A stretch of DNA of 7,654 nucleotides. It comes from Candidatus Gastranaerophilales bacterium (lineage in GTDB: Bacteria; Cyanobacteriota; Vampirovibrionia; Gastranaerophilales; Gastranaerophilaceae). This document shows, piece after piece, positions 1 to 6,673 of the stretch; the stretch's first letter is position 1; each line of letters starts with the position of its first letter. A model generated the notes under the pieces. That model ran no database searches. It was not told where the DNA came from and worked only from the letters and a program-made list of their open reading frames with translations. The stretch is taken from NCBI GenBank assembly GCA_947625445.1, contig CANQOM010000072.1:1-7654 (forward strand), in the 5' to 3' direction. The translations under genes were made by a program, and so were the position numbers.

Positions 1-4
1 AAAT

Positions 5-80
5 GCGCTTGTAGCTCAGCAGGTAGAGCACTCCCCTTTTAAGGGATAGGTCGCGCGTTCGAATCGCGCCAAGCGCACCA
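5..80 (+). tRNA. tRNA-Lys (anticodon TTT)
   Basis: A full cloverleaf can be folded by eye. The acceptor stem GCGCTTG pairs with CAAGCGC, followed by discriminator A and an encoded CCA. The D stem is GCTC/GAGC. The anticodon stem CTCCC/GGGAT has a mismatch only at its outermost pair, and the loop CTTTTAA gives anticodon TTT. The T arm is GCGCG-TTCGAAT-CGCGC. It decodes AAA/AAG lysine codons. An intrinsic terminator follows directly. Confidence 0.97.
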
Positions 81-87
81 TTTTTTT

Positions 88-111
88 AAACCCTACAACT
101 AGGGTTTTTTT
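88..111 (+). terminator. Intrinsic terminator of tRNA-Lys
   Basis: The inverted repeat AAACCCT (88-94) / AGGGTTT (101-107) encloses a 6-nt loop and runs into seven consecutive T residues (105-111). It begins eight bases after the CCA end of the tRNA and should end that transcript. Confidence 0.85.
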
Positions 112-199
112 ATTCCTTAAAAAATAATTTTTTATAGAAATTTAATATGTTGTCAAAGAGACTACATACAAAAATCTTTATACGTTGCACAATATTTGT

Positions 200-418
200 A
201 TGTTAAATGAAAAAGAAAAACAAATAATATTAGGTAAGAATATAGCAAAATCCAGAAAGTTAAAAGGCTTTACGCAAAATAAACTCGCTGAAAAACTTGA
301 TATATCAAGAGAACACCTTGCTAAAATTGAAACTGCAAAAAGAGGTATTAGCATAAATTTACTGTTTAAAATTAGCGAAATTTTAGATATACCTGAAAAA
401 AATTTCTTTGAATTTTAA
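200..418 (+). CDS. Small Cro/CI-type (XRE family) HTH transcriptional regulator
   Basis: A 72-residue protein consisting almost entirely of one Cro/CI-type helix-turn-helix domain (about residues 11-70). The second helix is near TQNKLAEKL (25-33), the recognition helix is near SREHLAKIE (36-44), and the domain closes with the usual hydrophobic SINLLFKISEILDI stretch. It should bind an operator as a dimer and act as a repressor or regulator. I chose ATG 200; a TTG at 185 would add five residues, and neither start has a visible Shine-Dalgarno sequence. It stands alone between two tRNA genes, so it may belong to the host or be a remnant of an earlier insertion. Its target is unknown; the 85-nt hairpin immediately downstream is one candidate for co-regulation only because of its position. 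Confidence 0.85.
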   Translation: MLNEKEKQIILGKNIAKSRKLKGFTQNKLAEKLDISREHLAKIETAKRGISINLLFKISEILDIPEKNFFEF

Positions 419-465
419 AAGGATAAAATTAAGTATAATAATCTTATATAGCTTTCTTAAATTCT

Positions 466-550
466 TACTTAAGTTCAATCAATTGCCCAATACAAATGCT
501 ATAAACTAATGGTTAGTTTGTTTGTATTAAATTATTGAACATCTTAAGTA
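466..550. repeat. Long imperfect inverted repeat / 85-nt hairpin
   Basis: Five nested complementary segments are visible: TACTTAA 466-472 with TTAAGTA 544-550; GTTCAAT 473-479 with ATTGAAC 534-540; AATT 481-484 with AATT 530-533; AATACAAA 489-496 with TTTGTATT 521-528; and AAACTAA 503-509 with TTAGTTT 513-519, capped by TGG. This gives about 33 base pairs with small bulges. It lies in the 186-bp gap between the HTH gene and tRNA-fMet, which holds no ORF that I believe in. It could be a structured RNA, a MITE-like repeat, or a processing or termination structure. A T-run follows five bases later (556-561). Confidence 0.7.
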
Positions 551-604
551 CTTGATTTTTTAATTTTAGCGTTTAATAATGTGATAAACAAAAAATAAAA
601 ATAT

Positions 605-681
<77 letters not shown>

Positions 682-689
682 TTTAAAAT

Positions 690-724
690 AAAGGCTTTTA
701 GAGATTTCTGATAAGTCTTTTTTT
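690..724 (+). terminator. Possible intrinsic terminator after tRNA-fMet
   Basis: AAAGGCTT (690-697) can pair with AAGTCTTT (713-720) with one G-U pair across a 15-nt loop, and the right arm runs into seven T residues (718-724). It starts nine bases after the tRNA. The stem is weak and the loop long, so this is moderate support. Confidence 0.5.
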
Positions 725-738
725 ATGCTAAAATGAGT

Positions 739-759
739 AAAAGTTGCAAAAAAGTTGCA
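739..759 (+). repeat. Tandem repeat AAAAGTTGCA x2 upstream of the HEPN gene
   Basis: Two identical 10-bp copies (739-748 and 750-759) lie in an 11-bp period, one DNA helical turn apart, between the tRNA-fMet terminator and the ribosome binding site of the HEPN gene. Arm-type integrase sites are often short direct repeats close to an attachment site, and operators are also often spaced by one turn. Which of the two applies, if either, cannot be told here. Confidence 0.55.
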
Positions 760-778
760 TTTTATTTTAGGAGCATAA

Positions 779-2176
779 ATGAACAACCATGAAATTGATT
801 TTTTGAAAAACAAAACATATATTGGAGTTTTTTATTTACCTGACGATAAAGAAGTAATGGGACAATTAATATACCAAAAGAATAATAATTTTGAATTGAA
901 ATTATTTTCTGATTATCCATTAGACAAAGAAAAAGAAACAATAATTCCTTTTATATACGGCAAAATTCATGATGAACAGTATGATACTTATTTTCTAAGT
1001 TTAAAATACTGTCAGTTATTTATAAATTCTTTAGGGAGTTTTGGCTATAAGTATCAAGTATTTTTTGATGTTGCGTTATTTTCAAGACATCGTACTTTTG
1101 ACTTTTCAAAAGATTCTATTAAGAGTATCAGTTTGTTTTATAGTAATTGGAATGAATTTTGTTATCCACAAGGTTTTAAATCTCATGCCCCATACATAAA
1201 CAAGATGTTATCTTTCAGAATAAAATCTGGTTTAAAAATTACTTTTAATCAGAATATTTCAAGTTATTATTTGCCTAATACAGGAATCTTTGATTCAATA
1301 TTTTGTTCTTCAAAGTTAAGCAATAAAGAAAAAAGTATTATAGAAAAGCAATTAGAACAAACTTTGATTCCATATAAAAACAAAATAGGAATTAAAATAC
1401 CTGACAAACATGATTGGCTTATTAATATTAAAACTGTCAAAAATATTGAAGATTTGTACTCAATAATTTATGATATTAAATCTTTATTAACTTGTTTAAC
1501 GCATGATTTTAGTACAAATATTGATAAAATAAGAATAATTTCAAATAATGGTGAAGAAAAGTACGATACTTCTTTCTTTATGCTGAAACGCATTCATATA
1601 AGTGAAAGAAGGCAAACATATGATTACCAAAGAGCGCCTTTTAAATTAAGTACATTTACACAAAATGAATGGGCTACTATATTTGAGAATTTATTCAATA
1701 ACAAAAAGAAATTAAATAAATTTTTCTTTATATTATTACAGAACCACGCAGAAAAAGTTATTACAGAATTTAGTCTAACAAATTATTTAACCTGTATAGA
1801 TGCAATAGGCAATAGTAAAAAATATGGTAAAACCAAATATGAGCTAGTATTATCTAATTTTGCTTCTGAATTAAATAAAGATAATAAAAATAAATTATTA
1901 AATTTATTCAGAAAAGAACTTAAATTTATAAAAGTACAAAACAAACAACACAAGAAAGCCTGGGGACTTATAGGATTAAAAATCTCAGAGTTACGTGCAT
2001 TAACAATTCATTTTAATGATAAAAAAACTGAAACAGATTTATCTAAATGTATAGAGATATACAGGGTATTAGAGCTTATAATTATAGACCATGTTTTTGA
2101 ATGTTTACAAATTACAAAAGAAAAACGTACCAAATATAAGGAATATTATGTATCTCAGTTATTAAGAGAGTATTAA
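779..2176 (+). CDS. ApeA-like HEPN-domain anti-phage (abortive infection) protein, putative
   Basis: A 465-residue soluble protein with no signal peptide or membrane segment. The N-terminal part (about 12-130), with GVFYLPDD, the MGQLIY strand and IYGKI, resembles the ApeA N-terminal domain as I remember it. The C-terminal quarter is helical and contains SELRALTIHF, giving R406-x4-H411, the metal-free RNase motif of HEPN domains. ApeA is known as a single-gene phage defence protein whose HEPN site is required; by analogy this protein would cleave RNA on infection and stop growth. The start is ATG 779, preceded by TAGGAG five bases upstream. It is convergent with the integrase gene (4-bp gap) and lies between tRNA-fMet and integrase, a cargo position. 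GC is about 25% in sampled lines, lower than in the integrase and primase genes, suggesting separate acquisition. The HEPN motif is seen; the family name is inferred from the pattern. A HEPN protein outside ApeA is the main alternative. Confidence 0.65.
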   Translation: MNNHEIDFLKNKTYIGVFYLPDDKEVMGQLIYQKNNNFELKLFSDYPLDKEKETIIPFIYGKIHDEQYDTYFLSLKYCQLFINSLGSFGYKYQVFFDVALFSRHRTFDFSKDSIKSISLFYSNWNEFCYPQGFKSHAPYINKMLSFRIKSGLKITFNQNISSYYLPNTGIFDSIFCSSKLSNKEKSIIEKQLEQTLIPYKNKIGIKIPDKHDWLINIKTVKNIEDLYSIIYDIKSLLTCLTHDFSTNIDKIRIISNNGEEKYDTSFFMLKRIHISERRQTYDYQRAPFKLSTFTQNEWATIFENLFNNKKKLNKFFFILLQNHAEKVITEFSLTNYLTCIDAIGNSKKYGKTKYELVLSNFASELNKDNKNKLLNLFRKELKFIKVQNKQHKKAWGLIGLKISELRALTIHFNDKKTETDLSKCIEIYRVLELIIIDHVFECLQITKEKRTKYKEYYVSQLLREY

Positions 2177-2180
2177 TTCT

Positions 2181-3296
2181 TTATGTCCCAAATCTTCTAA
2201 TTTCTTCCTTTGATTTAATAGCTTGATTTACAATGCTATTTAGCAAGTTTACACACTTGTCATTAACTTCTGGCAGTAGGTGGGTGTATAAATCCATTGT
2301 CATAGTTATTGATGAATGCCCGAGCTGATGTTGAACATATTTCATCGGGGCGCCGTTTGCAAGAAGAAGGCTTGCGCATGTATGTCTTAGGTCGTGAAAT
2401 CTTATTCTATCAATACCTGCTCTGTTTAATGCAGGAAGAAATCTGCGTTTCATCATATTTTCTGCACTTTGATAATTACCCTCATTGTTTGGAAAAACAA
2501 GATTGTTTTCACCTTTAGGGCAAGCCAAACGCCATTCTCTTAAAACTTTTGCCAATTCATCAGACATATCAATTACTCTTATTTTACCTGTTTTCGGTGT
2601 CCCGAGTGTACCATGAGTGTAGTTTTTATCAATAGTAATCTTTTTTGTAATCCAATTTATTGAATCCCAGGTAAGCGCAAAAAGTTCACCCTGTCTCATG
2701 CCGGTAAATAAGGCAGTAAACAAAAGGGGGAAGAAGTCAGGATAAACTTGTTTTGTCTTTGATAATAATGCTTGTACTTCTTCTGTACATAAGGCACGAA
2801 TCTTTTTGTTCTTAACTTCTTTGAGAGATTTAATACGTGCAAGAGGATTTCTTACTGTAATATCGCTATCAATCATAAAATTATAAATTGCGCTTATGAA
2901 TTTAATGTATTTGTTTACTGTGGCATTTGCTCTGCCTGCGTCCTGCATTTGTTTCATAAATTCTTTGATAAGAATCGGGCTAATTTCGGTTATATTTATA
3001 TCGCCAAAGAATGGGACAACGATATTGTTTAAATAACCCTGATATGTTTGGCAAGTAGAAGGCTTGCAGTTTGTGCTTGCATGTAGTCTTAAATAAAGGT
3101 TTCCAGCTTCTTTTATTGTTGTCTTTTTATTTATGGGATTTATACCTTTATTTAATTCTTCATAATGCTTTGCCAATGCTCTTTCTGCTTCAGCTTTAGT
3201 GTTAAAACCTTTTTTAATCTTTCTTTTGCCTTTAAGGTCTTTGTAATCGTATTCCCATTTTTTAGTCTTTTTATTTTGTCTTATTGCTTTAATCAT
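2181..3296 (-). CDS. int: Tyrosine recombinase integrase
   Basis: A 371-residue site-specific recombinase that would insert and excise the element between attP and attB. The N-terminal 55 residues form an arm-binding domain (WEYDYKDLKGKRKIKKGF), residues 60-150 the SAM-like core-binding domain, and 165-360 the catalytic domain. All expected active-site residues are present: R201 in TGMRQGE, K236 in TPKTGK, H301 and R304 in HDLRH, H327 in LGHSS, and the nucleophile Y337 in DLYTH. Length is normal for phage and ICE integrases, so it looks intact. Start ATG 3296 has AGAGGT six bases upstream. It is last in the minus-strand gene set, 155 bp after the excisionase-like gene, in a gap with inverted repeats that may give it separate control. 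Its 3' end meets the HEPN gene tail to tail with no room for a terminator. Confidence 0.95.
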   Translation of the reverse strand: MIKAIRQNKKTKKWEYDYKDLKGKRKIKKGFNTKAEAERALAKHYEELNKGINPINKKTTIKEAGNLYLRLHASTNCKPSTCQTYQGYLNNIVVPFFGDINITEISPILIKEFMKQMQDAGRANATVNKYIKFISAIYNFMIDSDITVRNPLARIKSLKEVKNKKIRALCTEEVQALLSKTKQVYPDFFPLLFTALFTGMRQGELFALTWDSINWITKKITIDKNYTHGTLGTPKTGKIRVIDMSDELAKVLREWRLACPKGENNLVFPNNEGNYQSAENMMKRRFLPALNRAGIDRIRFHDLRHTCASLLLANGAPMKYVQHQLGHSSITMTMDLYTHLLPEVNDKCVNLLNSIVNQAIKSKEEIRRFGT

Positions 3297-3345
3297 TCTA
3301 TTACCTCTAATTTTATTTTATCGTATTACTTAGCTCTTGCGAGCC

Positions 3346-3367
3346 TGTTTGCATACTTTTGCAAACA
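3346..3367. repeat. Perfect inverted repeat upstream of the integrase gene
   Basis: TGTTTGCA (3346-3353) and TGCAAACA (3360-3367) are perfect complements around the 6-nt loop TACTTT. They lie about 50 bp upstream of the integrase start, so an operator or recombination-protein site is plausible. On the + strand a T-rich run follows (3368-3384), so it could also stop antisense transcription coming from the HEPN gene; no T-run follows on the minus strand. Confidence 0.6.
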
Positions 3368-3392
3368 TGTTTTTTGTTTTTTCTTAAAATAT

Positions 3393-3441
3393 CCACGGCA
3401 CCGTGAGCACCGTGCCGGCACTGTGCCGGCAGTGCTTCCGG
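3393..3441. repeat. GC-rich palindrome cluster between excisionase and integrase genes
   Basis: A block of about 49 bp that is strongly GC-rich in otherwise AT-rich DNA. It contains CACGG-CA-CCGTG (3394-3405), the self-complementary GTGCCGGCAC (3412-3421), GCCGGCAC-T-GTGCCGGC (3414-3430) and GCACTG...CAGTGC (3418-3435). The repeats overlap, so several alternative hairpins can form. It begins just after the excisionase stop. Options are a REP/MITE-like repeat, a terminator-attenuator between excisionase and integrase, or a protein-binding site. Confidence 0.75.
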
Positions 3442-3451
3442 TAATATAATG

Positions 3452-3631
3452 TTATTCTATATTTACCGTGTTATTATTTATAAATTCTTTGAGGTAATCA
3501 TTAGAAAATAACACTCTTGAGCCTATTTTGGCATGTTTAATCTTCTTTTGATTTACCCACCTATAAAGCGTGCTTATAGAAATATGTAAATAACTAGCCG
3601 CTTCTTGAACATTTAAGAGAGTATTATTCAT
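3452..3631 (-). CDS. Excisionase-like HTH_17 (MerR/AlpA-type) DNA-binding protein
   Basis: A 59-residue protein that is essentially one winged-helix DNA-binding domain. It contains LNVQEAASYLHIS (6-18), STLYRWVNQKKI (20-31), the wing around KIGSRVLFS (35-43) and the closing DYLKEFI (45-51). This is the pattern of the HTH_17/excisionase family, whose members bend DNA to direct integrase towards excision or act as small activators (AlpA). ATG 3631 is chosen because the domain begins at once and AAGGGGGT lies five bases upstream; a longer reading from further upstream would only re-read primase DNA in another frame. It overlaps the end of the primase gene by 8 nt (ATGAATAA), so the two are probably translationally coupled, and it precedes the integrase. 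Role as excisionase is inferred from family and position. Confidence 0.85.
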   Translation of the reverse strand: MNNTLLNVQEAASYLHISISTLYRWVNQKKIKHAKIGSRVLFSNDYLKEFINNNTVNIE

Positions 3632-6284
3632 TTTTACCCCCTTTATCATCAAGAGAAGTTCTTGTCGTATTTTTAGCTTTTTCCATACCATTAGCAAAAG
3701 TGCTATCATTAGTAGGCGGCAACTCAAAATCTTCGTCCATAAGCTCGATTTTATAAGACTTTTGGTTTGCACGTTCCTTATAAATCGTTATCTTGACATC
3801 ATTTGAAATATTACCTTTGATATTTGCAATTCTGCGTGTAAGCGATTTTACACTTTTGTATTTTGCCCTAAATTCAGGTATATCAAACATATCCTCATTT
3901 GCAATTTGCAAAAGGTTTTTGTGCAATTCAAATCCGGACATTTTACGAGGTTGAACTTGCTTTTTTGCAAAGATTTTAAGCACATAAACAAGGCTATCTT
4001 CTTCAACTGCGAACGCTTTTTGAGCTTCGCATACTTTTTCTAATATGCTCGCAAATTCTTCTTTTTTGCCTAATGCGTCAAATATACGTAAGCCAAAGGT
4101 CGCAAAATCAGCACTTCTAAGAATGGTCTTATAAGTACGGCCTTTAGTAATTTCAAAGGCTTTTAGCACCTTTTGAATTTCATACATGATATAAGACATT
4201 ATTTCGTCTCTGTGGTCTAAAATATCCTTTATTAGTTCTCCTTCGGGTACAAATTCGGATATTCGCTTGAAAGGTATGCCTATGAGCCTGTCTGCCACAT
4301 CATCACGCGTAAATTGCGGTGTTCTTGAAGTCAATGCAAGATAAGTCTTTGTAGGCAGCTTAATTTCTTCATTATCGGTGTATAATTTACGTTTACCGAT
4401 ATTTTGTCCTGTTGCAACAGACGCAAGTTTGTCATTAAGCCAAGATTTGCCCGTATCAACATTATCAAAAATAATCAAGTGGTTGTTTGTAACAAGTGTA
4501 TCAAAGTCTTCAGGCTTGCTCGGTAACGGTCTAACATTATATTTTGAGCCATACAAGATTATCCCTATACGTCTTAATGTTGAAGTTTTGCCGCTTCCTT
4601 TTTCCCCTGTTGCAACAAGCAAAACCTTTGTAGGCATATCAAAGAATGTGCTTAGGCTCCAAACTTTTGTGAGAGTTTTGTATTCTGTTTCTGTTAAACT
4701 TCCTGAATCTGTGTCAATATTCATTGAATTGGTAACATATTTTTCAAAATAATCCACTGAATCATCAGGCTTAACCAATTTAAACGGCTCATAATCCGGT
4801 CTGTAATTGAACATTATACCTTCGTCACCGTTTTCTAATTCTTCAATATCTTCAGTTGTGATTTTATAAACTATGGTATCGTTATTAGAAATATAAACCG
4901 CATTTTTATTTTTATCAAAGTAGCAGAAATTATGAGTTTCTATCAGGGTGCCATGGTCAAATGCAAAAGTTGATAAGTCATTGACAGTATAGTTATAATA
5001 CTCTCTTGAAGGATTCACACCCATTCGATTTAATAACCTTTTAAGCCATTCATCAGAAGCAACAATAGGTATTATTTTTTTATCATCATCAAGAAAAATG
5101 TATTGGAAATTAACATCTTTAAAGAATTTCCCGCGCTGCAAGATTTCTTTTTCTATCAATAATGATACAAGCTGCTGTCTATCAAGCTGGGTCATTTTAG
5201 TATTATTCATAATATTTCTGATTTCTGCTTCAATGCCGCAAAACTCTCTATGGTAATGTTTCATACTTTTTAACAAATCCCAAACAGCTTCTTTGCACTG
5301 CTTTTCATCTTTAAAAGAGTTTATGAATTCGTCAATATCTTTTATGCCTTCAGGTGTTGTTAAGCCAAAGACTGTGCGAATTTCTTTTGCTTTATCCAAA
5401 ACAGTTTTGCCTGCTTCATCATTATCGTGAAGTATGCAAACTCTTTCAGCCTGTATTTTCATGGCTGTTGCTAAATCACCGGTTGCACCGCCTAAAGCAC
5501 AAACATCAATAGGTTTATTCATTCTGTGCAATTGTGTTACCAGAGAGAGTTGGTCAAACTCTCCCTCAACAACAATAAGGCCTTTGCGCATTTTTTTGTA
5601 ACTTTTAACTTTTGACAGTTCATCATCTGAAAATACACCTTGATTAAAAACACCGGATTTATTTTGTACCTTTAATATTTGAAAGGTCTTTGTATCTATG
5701 TACGGTTTTCTTGTTTTAATTTGGGTAATTAGTCCATTTTCATCACGGTAAAAGAATATAAGTCTATCCCAATTATCACGAATGAATTTCTGCAATTTTT
5801 CAATAAAATCTTCAAGATTTTCTAATTTTGTTTGCAGCTTTTCTTTTTTATCGGCGTTTATTTCTTCATCAATTTTTTTATTAAGTTCTTCAATTAAATC
5901 TTCGTTTTCTTTTCTAAAATCATAATTTACAGGAATAACACCAACATCTGAACGCCTTAAAATATGCTCCGATATTTTTCTTGTTTCATTTGCATAAACA
6001 AATGCTTGACAAGGCTTGCGGTCCTGTTTGCTTTCAAATAATAGTTTGTGGGCTGTTTTAAAAAATCTATCTGCCACAATTATGATTTCATCTACATCAT
6101 GATTTATGATGTTTAAATTAAAATGTATACCACAGCTCGGGTGAAAACATTTTCCTTTTTTAAAATCTACACCATACAAGTTGAAAGTTTTATGTCCACA
6201 TACCGGACATTCTTGTTTTTTCTTGTTCATATCAATACTTTTGCCATAAGTTTTTTCCGTGTATTCGTTTAAATCTTTATACAT
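3624..6284 (-). CDS. DnaG-type primase fused to P-loop replicative helicase (satellite/phage type)
   Basis: An 886-residue replication protein from ATG 6284. Residues 26-51 form a zinc ribbon (C26-x2-C29-x16-C46-x4-C51). Residues about 90-240 resemble the DnaG polymerase core, followed by a TOPRIM fold with E240 in VVEGEFD and D287/D289 in LHDNDEAG. A linker leads to a helicase domain with Walker A GEKGSGKT (560-567), an acidic Walker B strand LIIFDNVD (603-610), and LTSRTPQFTRDDVADRLI (652-668), which looks like sensor and arginine-finger region. The C-terminal 150 residues are probably winged-helix DNA binding. It should prime and unwind DNA at the element's own origin; the iterons at the right end are the candidate target. 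An upstream TTG at 6293 is only two bases from the Shine-Dalgarno sequence, so ATG is preferred. It overlaps the zinc-ribbon gene before it and the excisionase gene after it by 8 nt each. Primase and ATPase motifs are intact. Confidence 0.9.
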   Translation of the reverse strand: MYKDLNEYTEKTYGKSIDMNKKKQECPVCGHKTFNLYGVDFKKGKCFHPSCGIHFNLNIINHDVDEIIIVADRFFKTAHKLLFESKQDRKPCQAFVYANETRKISEHILRRSDVGVIPVNYDFRKENEDLIEELNKKIDEEINADKKEKLQTKLENLEDFIEKLQKFIRDNWDRLIFFYRDENGLITQIKTRKPYIDTKTFQILKVQNKSGVFNQGVFSDDELSKVKSYKKMRKGLIVVEGEFDQLSLVTQLHRMNKPIDVCALGGATGDLATAMKIQAERVCILHDNDEAGKTVLDKAKEIRTVFGLTTPEGIKDIDEFINSFKDEKQCKEAVWDLLKSMKHYHREFCGIEAEIRNIMNNTKMTQLDRQQLVSLLIEKEILQRGKFFKDVNFQYIFLDDDKKIIPIVASDEWLKRLLNRMGVNPSREYYNYTVNDLSTFAFDHGTLIETHNFCYFDKNKNAVYISNNDTIVYKITTEDIEELENGDEGIMFNYRPDYEPFKLVKPDDSVDYFEKYVTNSMNIDTDSGSLTETEYKTLTKVWSLSTFFDMPTKVLLVATGEKGSGKTSTLRRIGIILYGSKYNVRPLPSKPEDFDTLVTNNHLIIFDNVDTGKSWLNDKLASVATGQNIGKRKLYTDNEEIKLPTKTYLALTSRTPQFTRDDVADRLIGIPFKRISEFVPEGELIKDILDHRDEIMSYIMYEIQKVLKAFEITKGRTYKTILRSADFATFGLRIFDALGKKEEFASILEKVCEAQKAFAVEEDSLVYVLKIFAKKQVQPRKMSGFELHKNLLQIANEDMFDIPEFRAKYKSVKSLTRRIANIKGNISNDVKITIYKERANQKSYKIELMDEDFELPPTNDSTFANGMEKAKNTTRTSLDDKGGKNE

Positions 6285-6567
6285 TGCTTTCAATTCCTTT
6301 CTTAATTTCGATAACTTCTTTCATAATTTTTTCCGCACTTAATTCCAATCCGCATTCAGGATTTGTGCACTTGAATTCATCAAGATTTGCCAGATTTGCA
6401 ACAATACTCTTTTGTCCACAAAGGGGGCAGCATATTTCTAAATCCAAACAAGTCTTAAATGATAAAGGGTTTCCTTTTGTAGCTTCAATAAAATTTTGCA
6501 CTGTGTAAAAGTATTTTACATGTACCTCAAGAATTTTTTTCATCTGATTTTTTGTTTTTGTTTTCAT
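6277..6567 (-). CDS. Small zinc-ribbon protein preceding the primase
   Basis: A 96-residue protein of unknown exact role. A basic N-terminus (MKTKTKNQMKK) is followed by a zinc ribbon with C47-x2-C50-x16-C67-x4-C72 and a short C-terminal helix. The cysteine spacing and surrounding residues (CPLCGQK...KCTNPECG) closely match the primase zinc ribbon next door (CPVCGHK...KCFHPSCG), so it probably arose by duplication of that domain and may help the primase read template DNA. ATG 6567 is chosen because AAAAGGAG lies five bases upstream; a longer start at 6615 would run through the promoter region of the divergent gene. It is first in the minus-strand operon, and its last 8 nt (ATGTATAA) overlap the primase start. 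Zinc binding is well supported, function is not. Confidence 0.8.
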   Translation of the reverse strand: MKTKTKNQMKKILEVHVKYFYTVQNFIEATKGNPLSFKTCLDLEICCPLCGQKSIVANLANLDEFKCTNPECGLELSAEKIMKEVIEIKKGIESNV

Positions 6568-6593
6568 TTTTTCTCCTTTTAATTTTTGTATTA

Positions 6594-6614
6594 AGGTCAG
6601 TAGTACTATTGACA
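6594..6614. promoter_or_regulatory. Candidate operator: AGGTCAGTAGT copy 1 within an imperfect palindrome
   Basis: AGGTCAGTAGT (6594-6604) runs into GTCAGTAGT|ACTATTGAC (6597-6614), a palindrome with one mismatch per arm. The right arm contains the TTGACA -35 box of the divergent gene, so a bound protein would block that promoter. It also lies in the leader of the minus-strand operon. A second copy of the 11-bp sequence is at 6663-6673. Confidence 0.6.
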
Positions 6615-6637
6615 TTTTTTATTATTACTCATACAAT
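6609..6637 (+). promoter_or_regulatory. Sigma-70-type promoter of the 269-aa protein gene
   Basis: A perfect TTGACA (-35, 6609-6614) is followed by exactly 17 bp and TACAAT (-10, 6632-6637, five of six consensus bases). The predicted transcript start is about 6644, leaving a leader of roughly 29 nt before the TTG start. It looks strong enough to need a repressor, which fits the repeat copies on both sides. Confidence 0.8.
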
Positions 6638-6639
6638 TT

Positions 6640-6669
6640 ATAATAGTTAACCTAATATTATGAGGTCAG
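6640..6669 (-). promoter_or_regulatory. Possible promoter of the zinc-ribbon/primase operon
   Basis: Read on the minus strand, CTGACC (6669-6664) is followed after 18 bp by TATTAT (6645-6640, five of six -10 bases). The -35 half lies inside the second AGGTCAGTAGT repeat, and the promoter overlaps the divergent one. The -35 match is only four of six, so this is tentative. Confidence 0.4.
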
Positions 6670-6673
6670 TAGT
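6663..6673. promoter_or_regulatory. Candidate operator: AGGTCAGTAGT copy 2
   Basis: An exact 11-bp copy of the sequence at 6594-6604, 69 bp away in direct orientation. It covers the GAGG ribosome binding site and the first base of the TTG start of the divergent gene, and the possible -35 of the primase operon. A protein bound here could affect both directions. Confidence 0.55.

Noticed and set aside
466..550. Hairpin as an integron attC site
   Set aside because: The GTT/AAC ends are in the inverted order to attC (GTTCAAT on the left, ATTGAAC on the right), and there is no integron integrase or cassette array.
2162..3626. Direct 14-bp repeat TTAAGAGAGTATTA at 2162-2175 and 3613-3626, considered as attachment sites
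   Set aside because: Both copies are inside coding sequence (end of the HEPN gene; excisionase start). Excision between them would remove only the integrase and its upstream region. Chance is likely in AT-rich DNA.
2309..4752. Plus-strand open frames at 2309-2518, 3165-3449 and 4378-4752
   Set aside because: They are largely antisense shadows of the integrase and primase genes, whose motifs are intact on the minus strand.
6284..6508. Plus-strand open frame of 74 codons
   Set aside because: It is antisense to the zinc-ribbon gene, which has conserved cysteines and a ribosome binding site.
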